From Candidatus Eiseniibacteriota bacterium (GTDB taxonomy: Bacteria > Eisenbacteria > RBG-16-71-46 > JACRLI01), in contig JANXVU010000163.1 in NCBI GenBank assembly GCA_025351485.1, forward strand, positions 1 to 33,835: DNA of 33,835 nucleotides, written 5' to 3'. The translations under genes and the position numbers were made by a program. The stretch's first letter is position 1; every line of letters starts with the position of its first letter. The notes beneath the pieces were generated by a model. That model saw only the letters and a list, made by a program, of their open reading frames with translations, had not been told where the DNA came from and did not search any database. This document shows, piece after piece, positions 26,283 through 33,835 of this stretch.

Positions 26283-29200
26283 ACGTTTCCAGGCGCGTGA
26301 GCGCGGGTTCACCTTTGTCGAAGTCCTGATCAGCTCGGTGGTGCTGTCCATCGTCGTGCTGGCGGCCGTCACCTACCAGACGTCGTCGCACCGCGCCAAC
26401 AACAAGTTGAAAGACCGGGCTTTCGCGACCCAGCGGGCCATCCAGATGATGGAGGAGCTGCGCGGCTACGTGAACGGTGGCCTTGAAACCAACATCGACG
26501 TGCTGGACGGCTACGACGACGGCGCGGTGTTCACCGACGTGCTCACCACCGACAAGAAAGTCTCCAACCCGGCCGACGCCCTGAGCGGAAACGTCACCTT
26601 CAACGGTGGCTGGAAGTTCATCCGCCGCGTCAGCGTGCGCCGCCTGCCCGAGGCACCCAACGCGCGCTGGGTGCAGGTGCGGGTCTACTACGCCAACGGC
26701 GGGGACGTCACCAAGCAGGGTGAATCCCTGGCCGAAGTCACGTCGATCTTGAAAACCGTGGGAAACGTGAGCGTGCCCACCCAGTCCCTCGACGTCTACA
26801 TCCTGGCGCTGGAAAACGTGCCGGGGTGGTGGTCGAACCTGGCCACGCTCCGCCCGATGTTCGACAACAGCATCACCGACCTGGAAAGCCGCAACCCGGG
26901 CCTGGAGATCCGCCGTCACTGGATCACCCGCGTGGCCTACGGACGCGACCCGTTCTACACGCCCCACGTGAACGTGGCCGCCAACGCCAACGCCAGCTCG
27001 ATCGGCCAGGTGTACTTCTACCCGGGCATGCTGGACCTGGCCAACAACAAGAAGTACTACGAGCCGGCCAACATGACCGGCCGCATCAACCTGGACGGGA
27101 CCGTCACCAACGCGAACTCGACCACGGATCCCAGCACCGGCTACACCACCACCCCGTACTCGCTGGCGGACAACTGGAACCACGGCATGCGCTACCCGGA
27201 AGAAGTGGCCAAGTACAACGCGGCCCTGGCGCTGGACCCGAACCTGGAGCCCAGCCTGCGGATGCTGCTGGAAGAGATGAACACCAATCCAAGCAAGTAC
27301 ACCAACGCGCTGGTGGTGAACCTGCACGGAGAGCTGCTGCCGCTGCCCCCGATGAGGAACTTCTCCGACCCGGCCAAGGATCCGCGTCCGTCGGTCTCGG
27401 GCGGGCTCCCTTACGTGCGGGCCGTCACGCACCCCGAGCGTCTCTATTACGCCGGCGGCGACTCGGTCGCGCTGCGCGTGTACACGTTCCTTAGTAACCC
27501 GGGCGCGGTGGGCGTGCCGAGCACGGCGCACGCGTTCGTGGTCCTGAAAAACGTGTCGAGCAACGTGACCATCGATTCCGTGCTGCAGCTGGATGCCGCC
27601 GACAGCGTGTGGGTCAACCATCCGACCTTCTCCAGCACCAGCGGCTCCGACATCGTGATCGATCTGCCGAGCAGCAAGCTGAGCCGCACCCAGCTGCCGA
27701 CCAAGCGCGGCCTGCCCACCACCAAGCGCCTTTACGGCATGGACTACATTCCCTGCCCGATCGGCGGCAACTTCCTCAAGGACCTTCGGGACAACGGAGC
27801 CACCGCGCGCCCCAAGAACACCGCCGAATGGCGCATCAAGATGCACTACACCGGCAATGGCATGCTGACCGTCGAGACCCGCCTTGGGGATCCGGTGCTC
27901 AACACGCCGTGGAGCGACTACCCGAACCTCTCCCGCACCTACACCTGGATCGGGACGGCGACCCCGCCGCTCACCGAGCGCTACCAGTTCATGGGCGATC
28001 CGAGGCACTCTCCGTACGCCGATGTGTTCCAGTACTTTGGCTACAACTGGTACTTCGCATCGGTGGACACCAACGACTACAAGAAGATGTACAAGACCGT
28101 CAACGGCTGGGGCTCCTCCGGGAGCCAGCCGGACATCGACATTCCGCGCTACTTCTCGATGTGGCGTAAGGCCATGCTCAGCAGCACGTCGCTGTGGACC
28201 AACATGACCGGCTTCTCCTTCTACTACATCGGCCTGGGCGGCGAGTTCGGGGCGGATGCCTCCAACGGCTACGGCAGCGGCCTGCCCATTTCGGGCGACC
28301 CGTGGAACCTGAACGGCTCCCAGAACGTGGACGAAATCACCAACGGCGCCTCGGTCACCAACTGCCGCATCCCGGCCAAGATCGACCTGACCTGGTATTC
28401 CAAGCCGTGGCTGGGCGAACTCTACCCGGACGACTACTACACCGTGGGCTCCGGCGCGGGCTGGGACACCAAGGGCAACCTGCCCACCGGCGCGGGCAAC
28501 TACTACCGGGCTCCGTACAACTTCGCCGGGACTCCGTTCGCCTACCAGCGCCAGCACCGGACCGCTGCCCCGGGATGCGCTTCGCTGTTCAACGGCAAGG
28601 GCTCGGGCAGCACCGGGCCGTTCCGCCACGAGTACCGCGACAATGACATGGCCAGCATCACCAGCAACGGGCTCAACCTGTCCGGGCGGTTCAACCTGGG
28701 TCTCCCGTCGTCCATGTCCGCGTCCCGTCCGTTTACGTTGAATTACAACAGCACCTGGCCAGTGGAGTGGAACGACACGGCCTACGTCAACACGCGCACC
28801 ACCACCGCCTTCTTCCAGGGCTACTACGACGCGCCGTACTCGGCCAGCTACCGCTCCAGCGCCAGCGTCAGGCTGACCCAGGGCGGGAAGACCGCGTACT
28901 TCATGATGAACGGCCTTTCGCCGCAGACCTCGAGCGGTTCGGCCTGGATGGCCCGCTACGCCCTGGTGAGCATGGTGCAGTCGTTCATGGACGCGGGCGA
29001 TCCCTCCTATGCCGGCTGGCTGCCGCAGCTGCCGCGGGTGCAGGTGGTGACCCCCGACCCGAACGACGACATCACCGACCCGACCAGCCTGAGCGTCACA
29101 TGGAACACCGACTGGAAGCGCTGGGACCTGCAGAATTACAACATCCCGGGATACACCCCGACCGCGGTGGCGATGCACTATGTGATGAAGTTCTCGAACG

Positions 29201-29433
29201 ACGGCGGCCGGACCTGGAAGTACGTGGATGACAACTCCACGGCCGAGGCCGGGGTGCGCCCGGTGGACAGCAACGGCAACGACCTGCACACGGTCTCCCA
29301 GCCGTTCGCGTGGGATGTTTCAGCGCTGGCCCGCGGCACGTACATCATCCGCCTGGAGGCCTATCGCCAGAGCACGCACCTGCACTACTCGTATCACCAG
29401 GTGCAGATCTACATCAAACGGACGGTGTCGTGA
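26269..29433 (+). CDS. Giant type IV prepilin-like protein (1054 aa; PilV-like N-terminus)
   Basis: Class III signal/N-methylation motif RERG|FTFVEVLISSVVLSIVVLAAVTYQTSSHR, then about 1000 aa of aromatic- and Asn/Gly/Ser-rich sequence; C-terminal beta-sandwich-like segment (YVMKFSNDGGRTWKYVDDNS...GTYIIRLEAYRQSTHLHYSYHQVQIYI). Confidence 0.85.
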   Translation: MSSTKRFQARERGFTFVEVLISSVVLSIVVLAAVTYQTSSHRANNKLKDRAFATQRAIQMMEELRGYVNGGLETNIDVLDGYDDGAVFTDVLTTDKKVSNPADALSGNVTFNGGWKFIRRVSVRRLPEAPNARWVQVRVYYANGGDVTKQGESLAEVTSILKTVGNVSVPTQSLDVYILALENVPGWWSNLATLRPMFDNSITDLESRNPGLEIRRHWITRVAYGRDPFYTPHVNVAANANASSIGQVYFYPGMLDLANNKKYYEPANMTGRINLDGTVTNANSTTDPSTGYTTTPYSLADNWNHGMRYPEEVAKYNAALALDPNLEPSLRMLLEEMNTNPSKYTNALVVNLHGELLPLPPMRNFSDPAKDPRPSVSGGLPYVRAVTHPERLYYAGGDSVALRVYTFLSNPGAVGVPSTAHAFVVLKNVSSNVTIDSVLQLDAADSVWVNHPTFSSTSGSDIVIDLPSSKLSRTQLPTKRGLPTTKRLYGMDYIPCPIGGNFLKDLRDNGATARPKNTAEWRIKMHYTGNGMLTVETRLGDPVLNTPWSDYPNLSRTYTWIGTATPPLTERYQFMGDPRHSPYADVFQYFGYNWYFASVDTNDYKKMYKTVNGWGSSGSQPDIDIPRYFSMWRKAMLSSTSLWTNMTGFSFYYIGLGGEFGADASNGYGSGLPISGDPWNLNGSQNVDEITNGASVTNCRIPAKIDLTWYSKPWLGELYPDDYYTVGSGAGWDTKGNLPTGAGNYYRAPYNFAGTPFAYQRQHRTAAPGCASLFNGKGSGSTGPFRHEYRDNDMASITSNGLNLSGRFNLGLPSSMSASRPFTLNYNSTWPVEWNDTAYVNTRTTTAFFQGYYDAPYSASYRSSASVRLTQGGKTAYFMMNGLSPQTSSGSAWMARYALVSMVQSFMDAGDPSYAGWLPQLPRVQVVTPDPNDDITDPTSLSVTWNTDWKRWDLQNYNIPGYTPTAVAMHYVMKFSNDGGRTWKYVDDNSTAEAGVRPVDSNGNDLHTVSQPFAWDVSALARGTYIIRLEAYRQSTHLHYSYHQVQIYIKRTVS

Positions 29434-30440
29434 TGAAAGCACTTCGAGCGGAAGCGCGCGCGGCCTTCCCCGGCGGGAACCGGGGATTCAGCCTGATCGA
29501 ACTCATGGCGGTGTGCATCGCGATGTCGGTGATCATGGGCACGAGCATCGCCGTGTTCACCCACAGCGTGAAGGTGGGCGTGCAGCTGGAGTCCAGCGAC
29601 AACTTGAAGAACTACGGGCAGTTCGCCGTGAACGCCGCGAAGCTGCCGCTGCAGCAGTCGCGCGCGCTGTTCCAGGACGACGCCTACGGCCAGGCGCTGT
29701 GGGGACAAATGACCTGGTCGGGACACACCCCGATCAGCGGCACCAAGCTGCCGATCATCCGGGAAACCGGATCGCTCTCCCCCAGCGAGATCGGGGATGC
29801 CACGTCCCCGTTCGACTCCACCGCCGTGGGCAACGCGCTTCTCTTTACCGAATCCCTGGGTCACATCAGCGCGGGCGGCTACTGGATCGACCTGTACCGC
29901 CTGCGCGGCTACTACCTGTCCAGGTCCGACTCGGTGAAGATGATGGGCAAGAGCTATGCGTACGACCTGATCGAGTGGGTCGGGCCCACCTACCTGGACT
30001 ACACGGAAATGGCCGCCGCGCCCGTGGGGGTATTCTCGTCCGCGGTGGCCCAGGGTTTCACCCGGGCCTGGAATTCCGTGGCGACCACCAAGGACAGCAC
30101 CGTGTGGGATGTGGACGCGAGCGGAGGCCTCACGCGCGAGGCCAGCCCGGTCCTGGCCCCGGTCAACAGCCATAGCGCCACCCACGTCTTCGGGAACGGT
30201 GGCGACACCCGCTACGCGGTGGCCTTCAATGCCGTGGCCCACTATCCGATCCAGGACGTGGTCCCGGCGTACGGCAGCGCCCGCTCCTCCGGGGCCGGGT
30301 TCCCGAACGGGTTCGAGGCCATGGTGGTAGGCCCCACAGGCGGCCGCAAAATCCTGATACGCCTGGTCATGGTGGCCGAGGGCTATGGTGGGAGGTACTC
30401 CATGGCCAATACCGTGATCGCCTCCTCAAGAAACTTCTAG
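29433..30440 (+). CDS. Type IV prepilin-like protein (PilW-like)
   Basis: GGNRG|FSLIELMAVCIAMSVIMGTSIAVFTHSVKVGVQLESSDN; ATG at 29433 overlaps the preceding stop (TGATG). Confidence 0.88.
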   Translation: MKALRAEARAAFPGGNRGFSLIELMAVCIAMSVIMGTSIAVFTHSVKVGVQLESSDNLKNYGQFAVNAAKLPLQQSRALFQDDAYGQALWGQMTWSGHTPISGTKLPIIRETGSLSPSEIGDATSPFDSTAVGNALLFTESLGHISAGGYWIDLYRLRGYYLSRSDSVKMMGKSYAYDLIEWVGPTYLDYTEMAAAPVGVFSSAVAQGFTRAWNSVATTKDSTVWDVDASGGLTREASPVLAPVNSHSATHVFGNGGDTRYAVAFNAVAHYPIQDVVPAYGSARSSGAGFPNGFEAMVVGPTGGRKILIRLVMVAEGYGGRYSMANTVIASSRNF

Positions 30441-30481
30441 AATCTTAAATCTTTATCTACCAACGTTTTATAATGTACACT

Positions 30482-30518
30482 CCCGAACGGGCGCGGAACT
30501 GATCCGCGCCCGTTCGGG
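30482..30518 (+). terminator. Long perfect hairpin at end of pseudopilin operon (probable terminator)
   Basis: CCCGAACGGGCGCGGA-ACTGA-TCCGCGCCCGTTCGGG, 16-bp perfect stem, followed by TATTTGAGTTTG (weak T-tract). Confidence 0.65.
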
Positions 30519-30527
30519 TATTTGAGT

Positions 30528-30557
30528 TTGAACACTGGGCCTCCTCCCGTCTATCCT
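30528..30557 (+). promoter_or_regulatory. Possible sigma-70 promoter TTGAAC-N18-TATCCT for the OmpA-like gene
   Basis: TTGAAC 30528-30533, TATCCT 30552-30557; would give a leader of about 140 nt before the ATG at 30706. Confidence 0.4.
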
Positions 30558-30705
30558 GTCGGGCGGGCATGGAAGCCCTCTTCAATCCGAAGACCTGCGG
30601 CCGATTGTATCCAGCCACCGGGCATGCCAACTCAGGAGCCCCTCGAACCGCCCGGTGGGGGCCGACTGCAACCAAGCCGTCTTGAAACCAAAAGGAGTGA
30701 CCAGG

Positions 30706-31401
30706 ATGATCACCCGCTTCGGGCTCGCCAAGAGCCGCATCGTCATCATGGGAAGCGCCCTTGCGCTTCTCACCTCCGGCTGCGCCACCAAAGGGTTCGT
30801 CCGTAACTTCGTGGAAAGCCAGGTCGCTCCCCAGCGTGACGCCACCGCGCGCCTGCAGGGCGAACTGGCCACGGTCAAGACCACGGCGGACTCCGCCGAT
30901 GCGCACGCGACAGCCGCCCAACTCATGGCGCGCAACGCGTTCGAGGAAGCCGCGGCCTCCCGCCGGCTCGCCTCCAAGATCGCCAGCGGCGACCTGACCT
31001 ACAAGGTGGTCCAGACCAACGAGATCAACTTTGGCTACGACCAGTTTAACCTGAACACCAAGGGCCGCAAGGCACTCGACCAGGTGGCCGGCGTGCTGGA
31101 GCAGCACCCGCGCTGGATCCTGGAGATCATGGGCGCCACCGACCGCTCCGGGAGCCCTCGCTACAACCTGCGCCTGGGCCAGGAACGCGCCGAGACCGTC
31201 CGACGCTACCTTAACGACGAGCACAAGGTTCCGCTCTCCAAGATGGCCACCATCTCCTTCGGAGCCGGCCGTCCGGTGGCCCGAGGCGAGGGCAAGGCCG
31301 CCGAAGCGAAGAACCGCCGCGCGGTGATCAGGGTGCTCGAAGTGCAGGACGTGGACCTAGTGTCCATGTCCGGCTCCCCGGAAGGCGCCAACATCCACTA
31401 G
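30706..31401 (+). CDS. OmpA/Pal-like peptidoglycan-associated lipoprotein
   Basis: Lipobox ALLTSGCATKG; OmpA C-terminal domain NEINFGYDQFNLNTKGRKALDQVAGVLEQHPRWILEIMGATDRSGSPRYNLRLGQERAETVRRYL...EAKNRRAVIRVLE; AAAGGAGTGACCAGG before ATG 30706. Confidence 0.92.
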   Translation: MITRFGLAKSRIVIMGSALALLTSGCATKGFVRNFVESQVAPQRDATARLQGELATVKTTADSADAHATAAQLMARNAFEEAAASRRLASKIASGDLTYKVVQTNEINFGYDQFNLNTKGRKALDQVAGVLEQHPRWILEIMGATDRSGSPRYNLRLGQERAETVRRYLNDEHKVPLSKMATISFGAGRPVARGEGKAAEAKNRRAVIRVLEVQDVDLVSMSGSPEGANIH

Positions 31402-32242
31402 GCTCTGTCTGAAAACAGAATTCGAAGGTATCGCTCGATGAAGGCGAGATGAATCATCGCCAGGAAGTTCACCGCCAGTTTCTCGAACCGCGTGCCCAGT
31501 CGGCGGCATTCCTTGAGCCAGCCGTTGCATTGCTCGATTGTGCAACGCTTGCGGTAGGTCTTCTTGTCGAACCGGTGCCGGCCGTCTTCGGGATGCTGGT
31601 CCGCTCGGTACGGAATTACGGCCTGAATGGCATGCCGACGAAGCCAACTGCGAATGCGCGCGTAGCTGAAGCCCTTGTCTCCGGCCACCGAACCCGGCCG
31701 CGTGCGCGGCGCCCCCACCGACTGGCGGATCTTCACTCGGTTGATGACCGTTTCGAACTGCGTCGACTCGTGGACCTGGCCCGCCGTGACGTGGGCGGCG
31801 AGGGGAATTCCGTGACCTTCAGCAACCAGGTGGAGCTTGCTCCCGAATCCGCCGCGCGAGCGACCCAGTGCGTGGTCTCGGGGCTCTTTGGGCCCCCCTT
31901 TTTCCCAGCCCCTGCGGCCGCCCGGGAGGCGCGGATGTTCGAGCCATCCACGCAAAACAGATCCCAGTCGATATGGCCCTCGGCATCGAGGCGGATCTGG
32001 AGCGCCTCCAATACCTTGTCGAAGACGCCTTCTCGGCGCCAGGAGTTGAAGTGTTCGTAAACCGTCTGCCACGGACCGTAGCGCTCCGGCAAATCGCGCC
32101 ATGGGGAGCCGCTTCGCAGCAGCCAGAAGATCGCATTCCACATCTGGCGCGGTGGGCGACGGGGTCGGCCGGTCAAGGCCGGGGGGGGGATCTGGGGCGT
32201 GATCAACGCCCATTCCTGATCCGAGAGTTCGTAGCGACGCAT
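31398..32242 (-). CDS. IS5-family transposase, two overlapping frames joined by predicted -1 frameshift near 31892-31903
   Basis: Frame A: MRRYELSDQEWALITPQIPPP...NAIFWLLRSGSPWRDLPERYGPWQTVYEHFNSWRREGVFDKVLEALQ...FCVDGSNIRASRAAAGAGKKGG; frame B: GWEKGGPKEPRDHALGRSRGGFGSKLHLVAEGHGIPLAAHVTAGQVHESTQFE...VAGDKGFSYARIRSWLRR...CTIEQCNGWLKECRRLGTRFEKLAVNFLAMIHLAFIERYLR. Slippery run GGGAAAAAGGGGGGC at the junction. Confidence 0.9.
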
Positions 32243-32320
32243 CCTTGCTGCCCTCCAGTTCCGCACTTCCTTGGCGGACTGGCAGGAGCTTATACCTTCA
32301 ACCCGTTTTCAGACAGAGCC
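31401..32320. mobile_element. IS5-family insertion sequence (IS427-like), 920 bp, 16-bp perfect terminal inverted repeats, TA (CTAG) flanks
   Basis: Left end GGCTCTGTCTGAAAAC (31401-31416), right end GTTTTCAGACAGAGCC (32305-32320); flanked by TA on both sides (cTA|GG...CC|TAg); encloses a two-frame transposase. Confidence 0.92.
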
Positions 32321-32354
32321 TAGTCGCTCGCAGCTTCGAATCGTCCGTTGCAAG

Positions 32355-32386
32355 GCGCCGGTCCCTCCAGGGACCGGCGCTTTTTC
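32355..32386 (+). terminator. Rho-independent terminator (originally of the OmpA-like gene)
   Basis: GCGCCGGTCCC-TCCA-GGGACCGGCGC followed by TTTTTC. Confidence 0.85.
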
Positions 32387-32432
32387 ATGAGCCCTTGATG
32401 GTGTCGGCTCCGGGTGCTAGGCTGGTTGCGTG

Positions 32433-33835
32433 ATGAAAGCTGGCTTGCACGCCCTCCCGGGTCCCAGTCTTTCCAGGTCCCCGCACATGGCGCCCATCGC
32501 CCGAACGCCCCTGCGCGTCCGGGCCGCGATTTCGTTCCTGCTCATTGTGGTCGGCTGCGCCCACGCGCCGGCGCCCGCACCGCCCGCCCCCATCGTCCTG
32601 GTGCCATCGAGTCTTCCCGCCCCGCCACCCAGCGACCGCGCCGTGCTGCAGGGGCACCGCATCGCCCTGGATCCGGGGCACGGCGGCGTCTTCCTGGGGG
32701 CCGTTGGTTCCGCGGGACTACGGGAAGGGGCCGTCAACCTGGACGTGGCCCGGCTCCTCGCCGGGCGGCTCGCCGGAAGCGGGGCCGAGGTGCTGCTCAC
32801 CCGCGAGAACGACACCGACTTTGTCGGGCGCGATTCCACCCGGCTTCGGGACGACCTGGAGGCGCGCTCGGTCAAGGCCAACCGGTTTGCCCCCGAAGTG
32901 TTCCTGTCCATCCATCACAACGCCGACGCCCGCCGCGACAGTTCCCGGAACAGCCTGGAGACGTATTACCGCATGACCGACCCGGGCTCCAGCTTCGATG
33001 CGGCCATGGAGATGCACCGGCAGCTGCGCGAGCGCCAGGGCCTGCCGGGCGCCGAGTTGATTCCGGGAAACTACTACGTGCTCCGCCGCTCCACCGCCGG
33101 CGCGGCCGTGCTCGGCGAAGCCAGTTACCTGAGCAACCCCGCCAACGAGCAGGCGCTGGTGACTCCCGAGCGCCGGGCGCTGGAGGCCTCCTCCTACTAC
33201 GACGCGCTGGTGAATTACTTTCGTGGAGGCGTCCCCGCCCTAGCGGCCCTGGCGCCGGATTCGACCCGGCTGGACGCCCCCCCGGCCTCCCTCACGGCGG
33301 AGATCGAGGACGGGCCATTGGGCCAGGAACTGGATCCCAACTCGGTGCAGGCCTTCCTGGACGACCGCACCCTGAAGGGCACGCTGGTGGAACGCCTCCA
33401 GCACGCCACGCGTGGAACCGGCGCCGATTCGGCCACCTGGCGCCCCGGCCGGATCCGCGTGAGCGCGGCCCCGCCGGCCGATCTGGGGTGCGGCCCGCAC
33501 ACCTGGTGCGTGGGGGCCCGCAACCTCAACGGACATTCGCTCCCCCAGCGCAACGGGCACTTCGTGCTGGACGCGCCCGCCTCGGCGCTCTCGGTGCGAA
33601 CCGTCCCGCCCGACCTGGGCCAGCTGGCGCGCTCCGGCGGCGACATGTTTGAAATCGTGGTGGAGGCTTCCGACGCCCGCGGCCTGCCAGTGGAAGGCCG
33701 GGCCGGCATGGTCCGGATCGGCGCGGGCTGGTTTGCCCTGCCCGACGGCGATTTCGCGCGCGACTCGATCGCCTTCAACCTGCGCGGCGGCGCGTTCCGC
33801 GCCACGGTCCGGGTCACCCCCGCCAACCTGCGCAA
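32433..33835 (+). CDS. N-acetylmuramoyl-L-alanine amidase (AmiC-type), lipoprotein-like, partial at right edge
   Basis: Open frame from ATG 32433 (alternative 32487) to the edge: RAAISFLLIVVGCAHA lipobox-like signal; Amidase_3 motifs HRIALDPGHGGVFLGAVGSAGLREGAVNLDVARLLAGRL, GAEVLLTRENDTDFVGRDST, RFAPEVFLSIHHNADARRDSSRNSLETYYR, AAVLGEASYLSNPANE. Absent from the ORF track because it has no stop in the window. Confidence 0.92.
   Translation, partial: MKAGLHALPGPSLSRSPHMAPIARTPLRVRAAISFLLIVVGCAHAPAPAPPAPIVLVPSSLPAPPPSDRAVLQGHRIALDPGHGGVFLGAVGSAGLREGAVNLDVARLLAGRLAGSGAEVLLTRENDTDFVGRDSTRLRDDLEARSVKANRFAPEVFLSIHHNADARRDSSRNSLETYYRMTDPGSSFDAAMEMHRQLRERQGLPGAELIPGNYYVLRRSTAGAAVLGEASYLSNPANEQALVTPERRALEASSYYDALVNYFRGGVPALAALAPDSTRLDAPPASLTAEIEDGPLGQELDPNSVQAFLDDRTLKGTLVERLQHATRGTGADSATWRPGRIRVSAAPPADLGCGPHTWCVGARNLNGHSLPQRNGHFVLDAPASALSVRTVPPDLGQLARSGGDMFEIVVEASDARGLPVEGRAGMVRIGAGWFALPDGDFARDSIAFNLRGGAFRATVRVTPANLR

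Noticed and set aside
26170-29289. 1039-aa minus-strand ORF
   Set aside because: Antisense to the giant prepilin; V/H/R/G-rich shadow composition.
30558-30705. Cyclic-di-GMP (GEMM) riboswitch in the OmpA-like leader
   Set aside because: Looked for the GGCAAACC...GGGACGCAAAGCC core and did not find it; no confident riboswitch class recognised.
1-33835. CRISPR arrays, rRNA, prophage or defence islands
   Set aside because: No regularly spaced repeats, rRNA-like sequence, phage structural genes or recognised defence genes seen; the only mobile element supported is the IS5-family copy.

Overview
33.8-kb high-GC bacterial chromosomal window. Most of it is conserved cellular genes on the minus strand, with an accessory stretch on the plus strand from about 25 to 33.8 kb. 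Left to right: radC (partial, -); a secreted hypothetical (+); ftsY, smc and selA (-); a Ser/Thr kinase with its ECF-type sigma factor (-); tag and a TPR/beta-propeller protein (-); a response regulator-PP2C phosphatase and a GAF histidine kinase (-); a VOC dioxygenase (+); a complete livFGMHK branched-chain amino-acid ABC transporter (-); a small SelW/Rdx-like selenoprotein with in-frame UGA that the ORF track misses (-); a LolA-like protein, alpha/beta hydrolase, TolB-like propeller and histone-deacetylase-family protein (-); a three-gene pseudopilin operon with a giant 1054-aa prepilin and a sigma-54-like promoter (+); an OmpA/Pal-like lipoprotein (+); an intact IS5-family element; and an N-acetylmuramoyl-L-alanine amidase (+, runs off the right edge). 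Main highlights: (1) an unannotated CxxU selenoprotein with a bacterial SECIS-like hairpin, in the same window as selA; (2) the giant-pseudopilin operon; (3) an IS inserted exactly at the ompA stop codon, with CTAG acting as a double stop; (4) a near-consensus promoter implying a leaderless mRNA at position 700. Everything comes from reading the sequence; no database searches were run.
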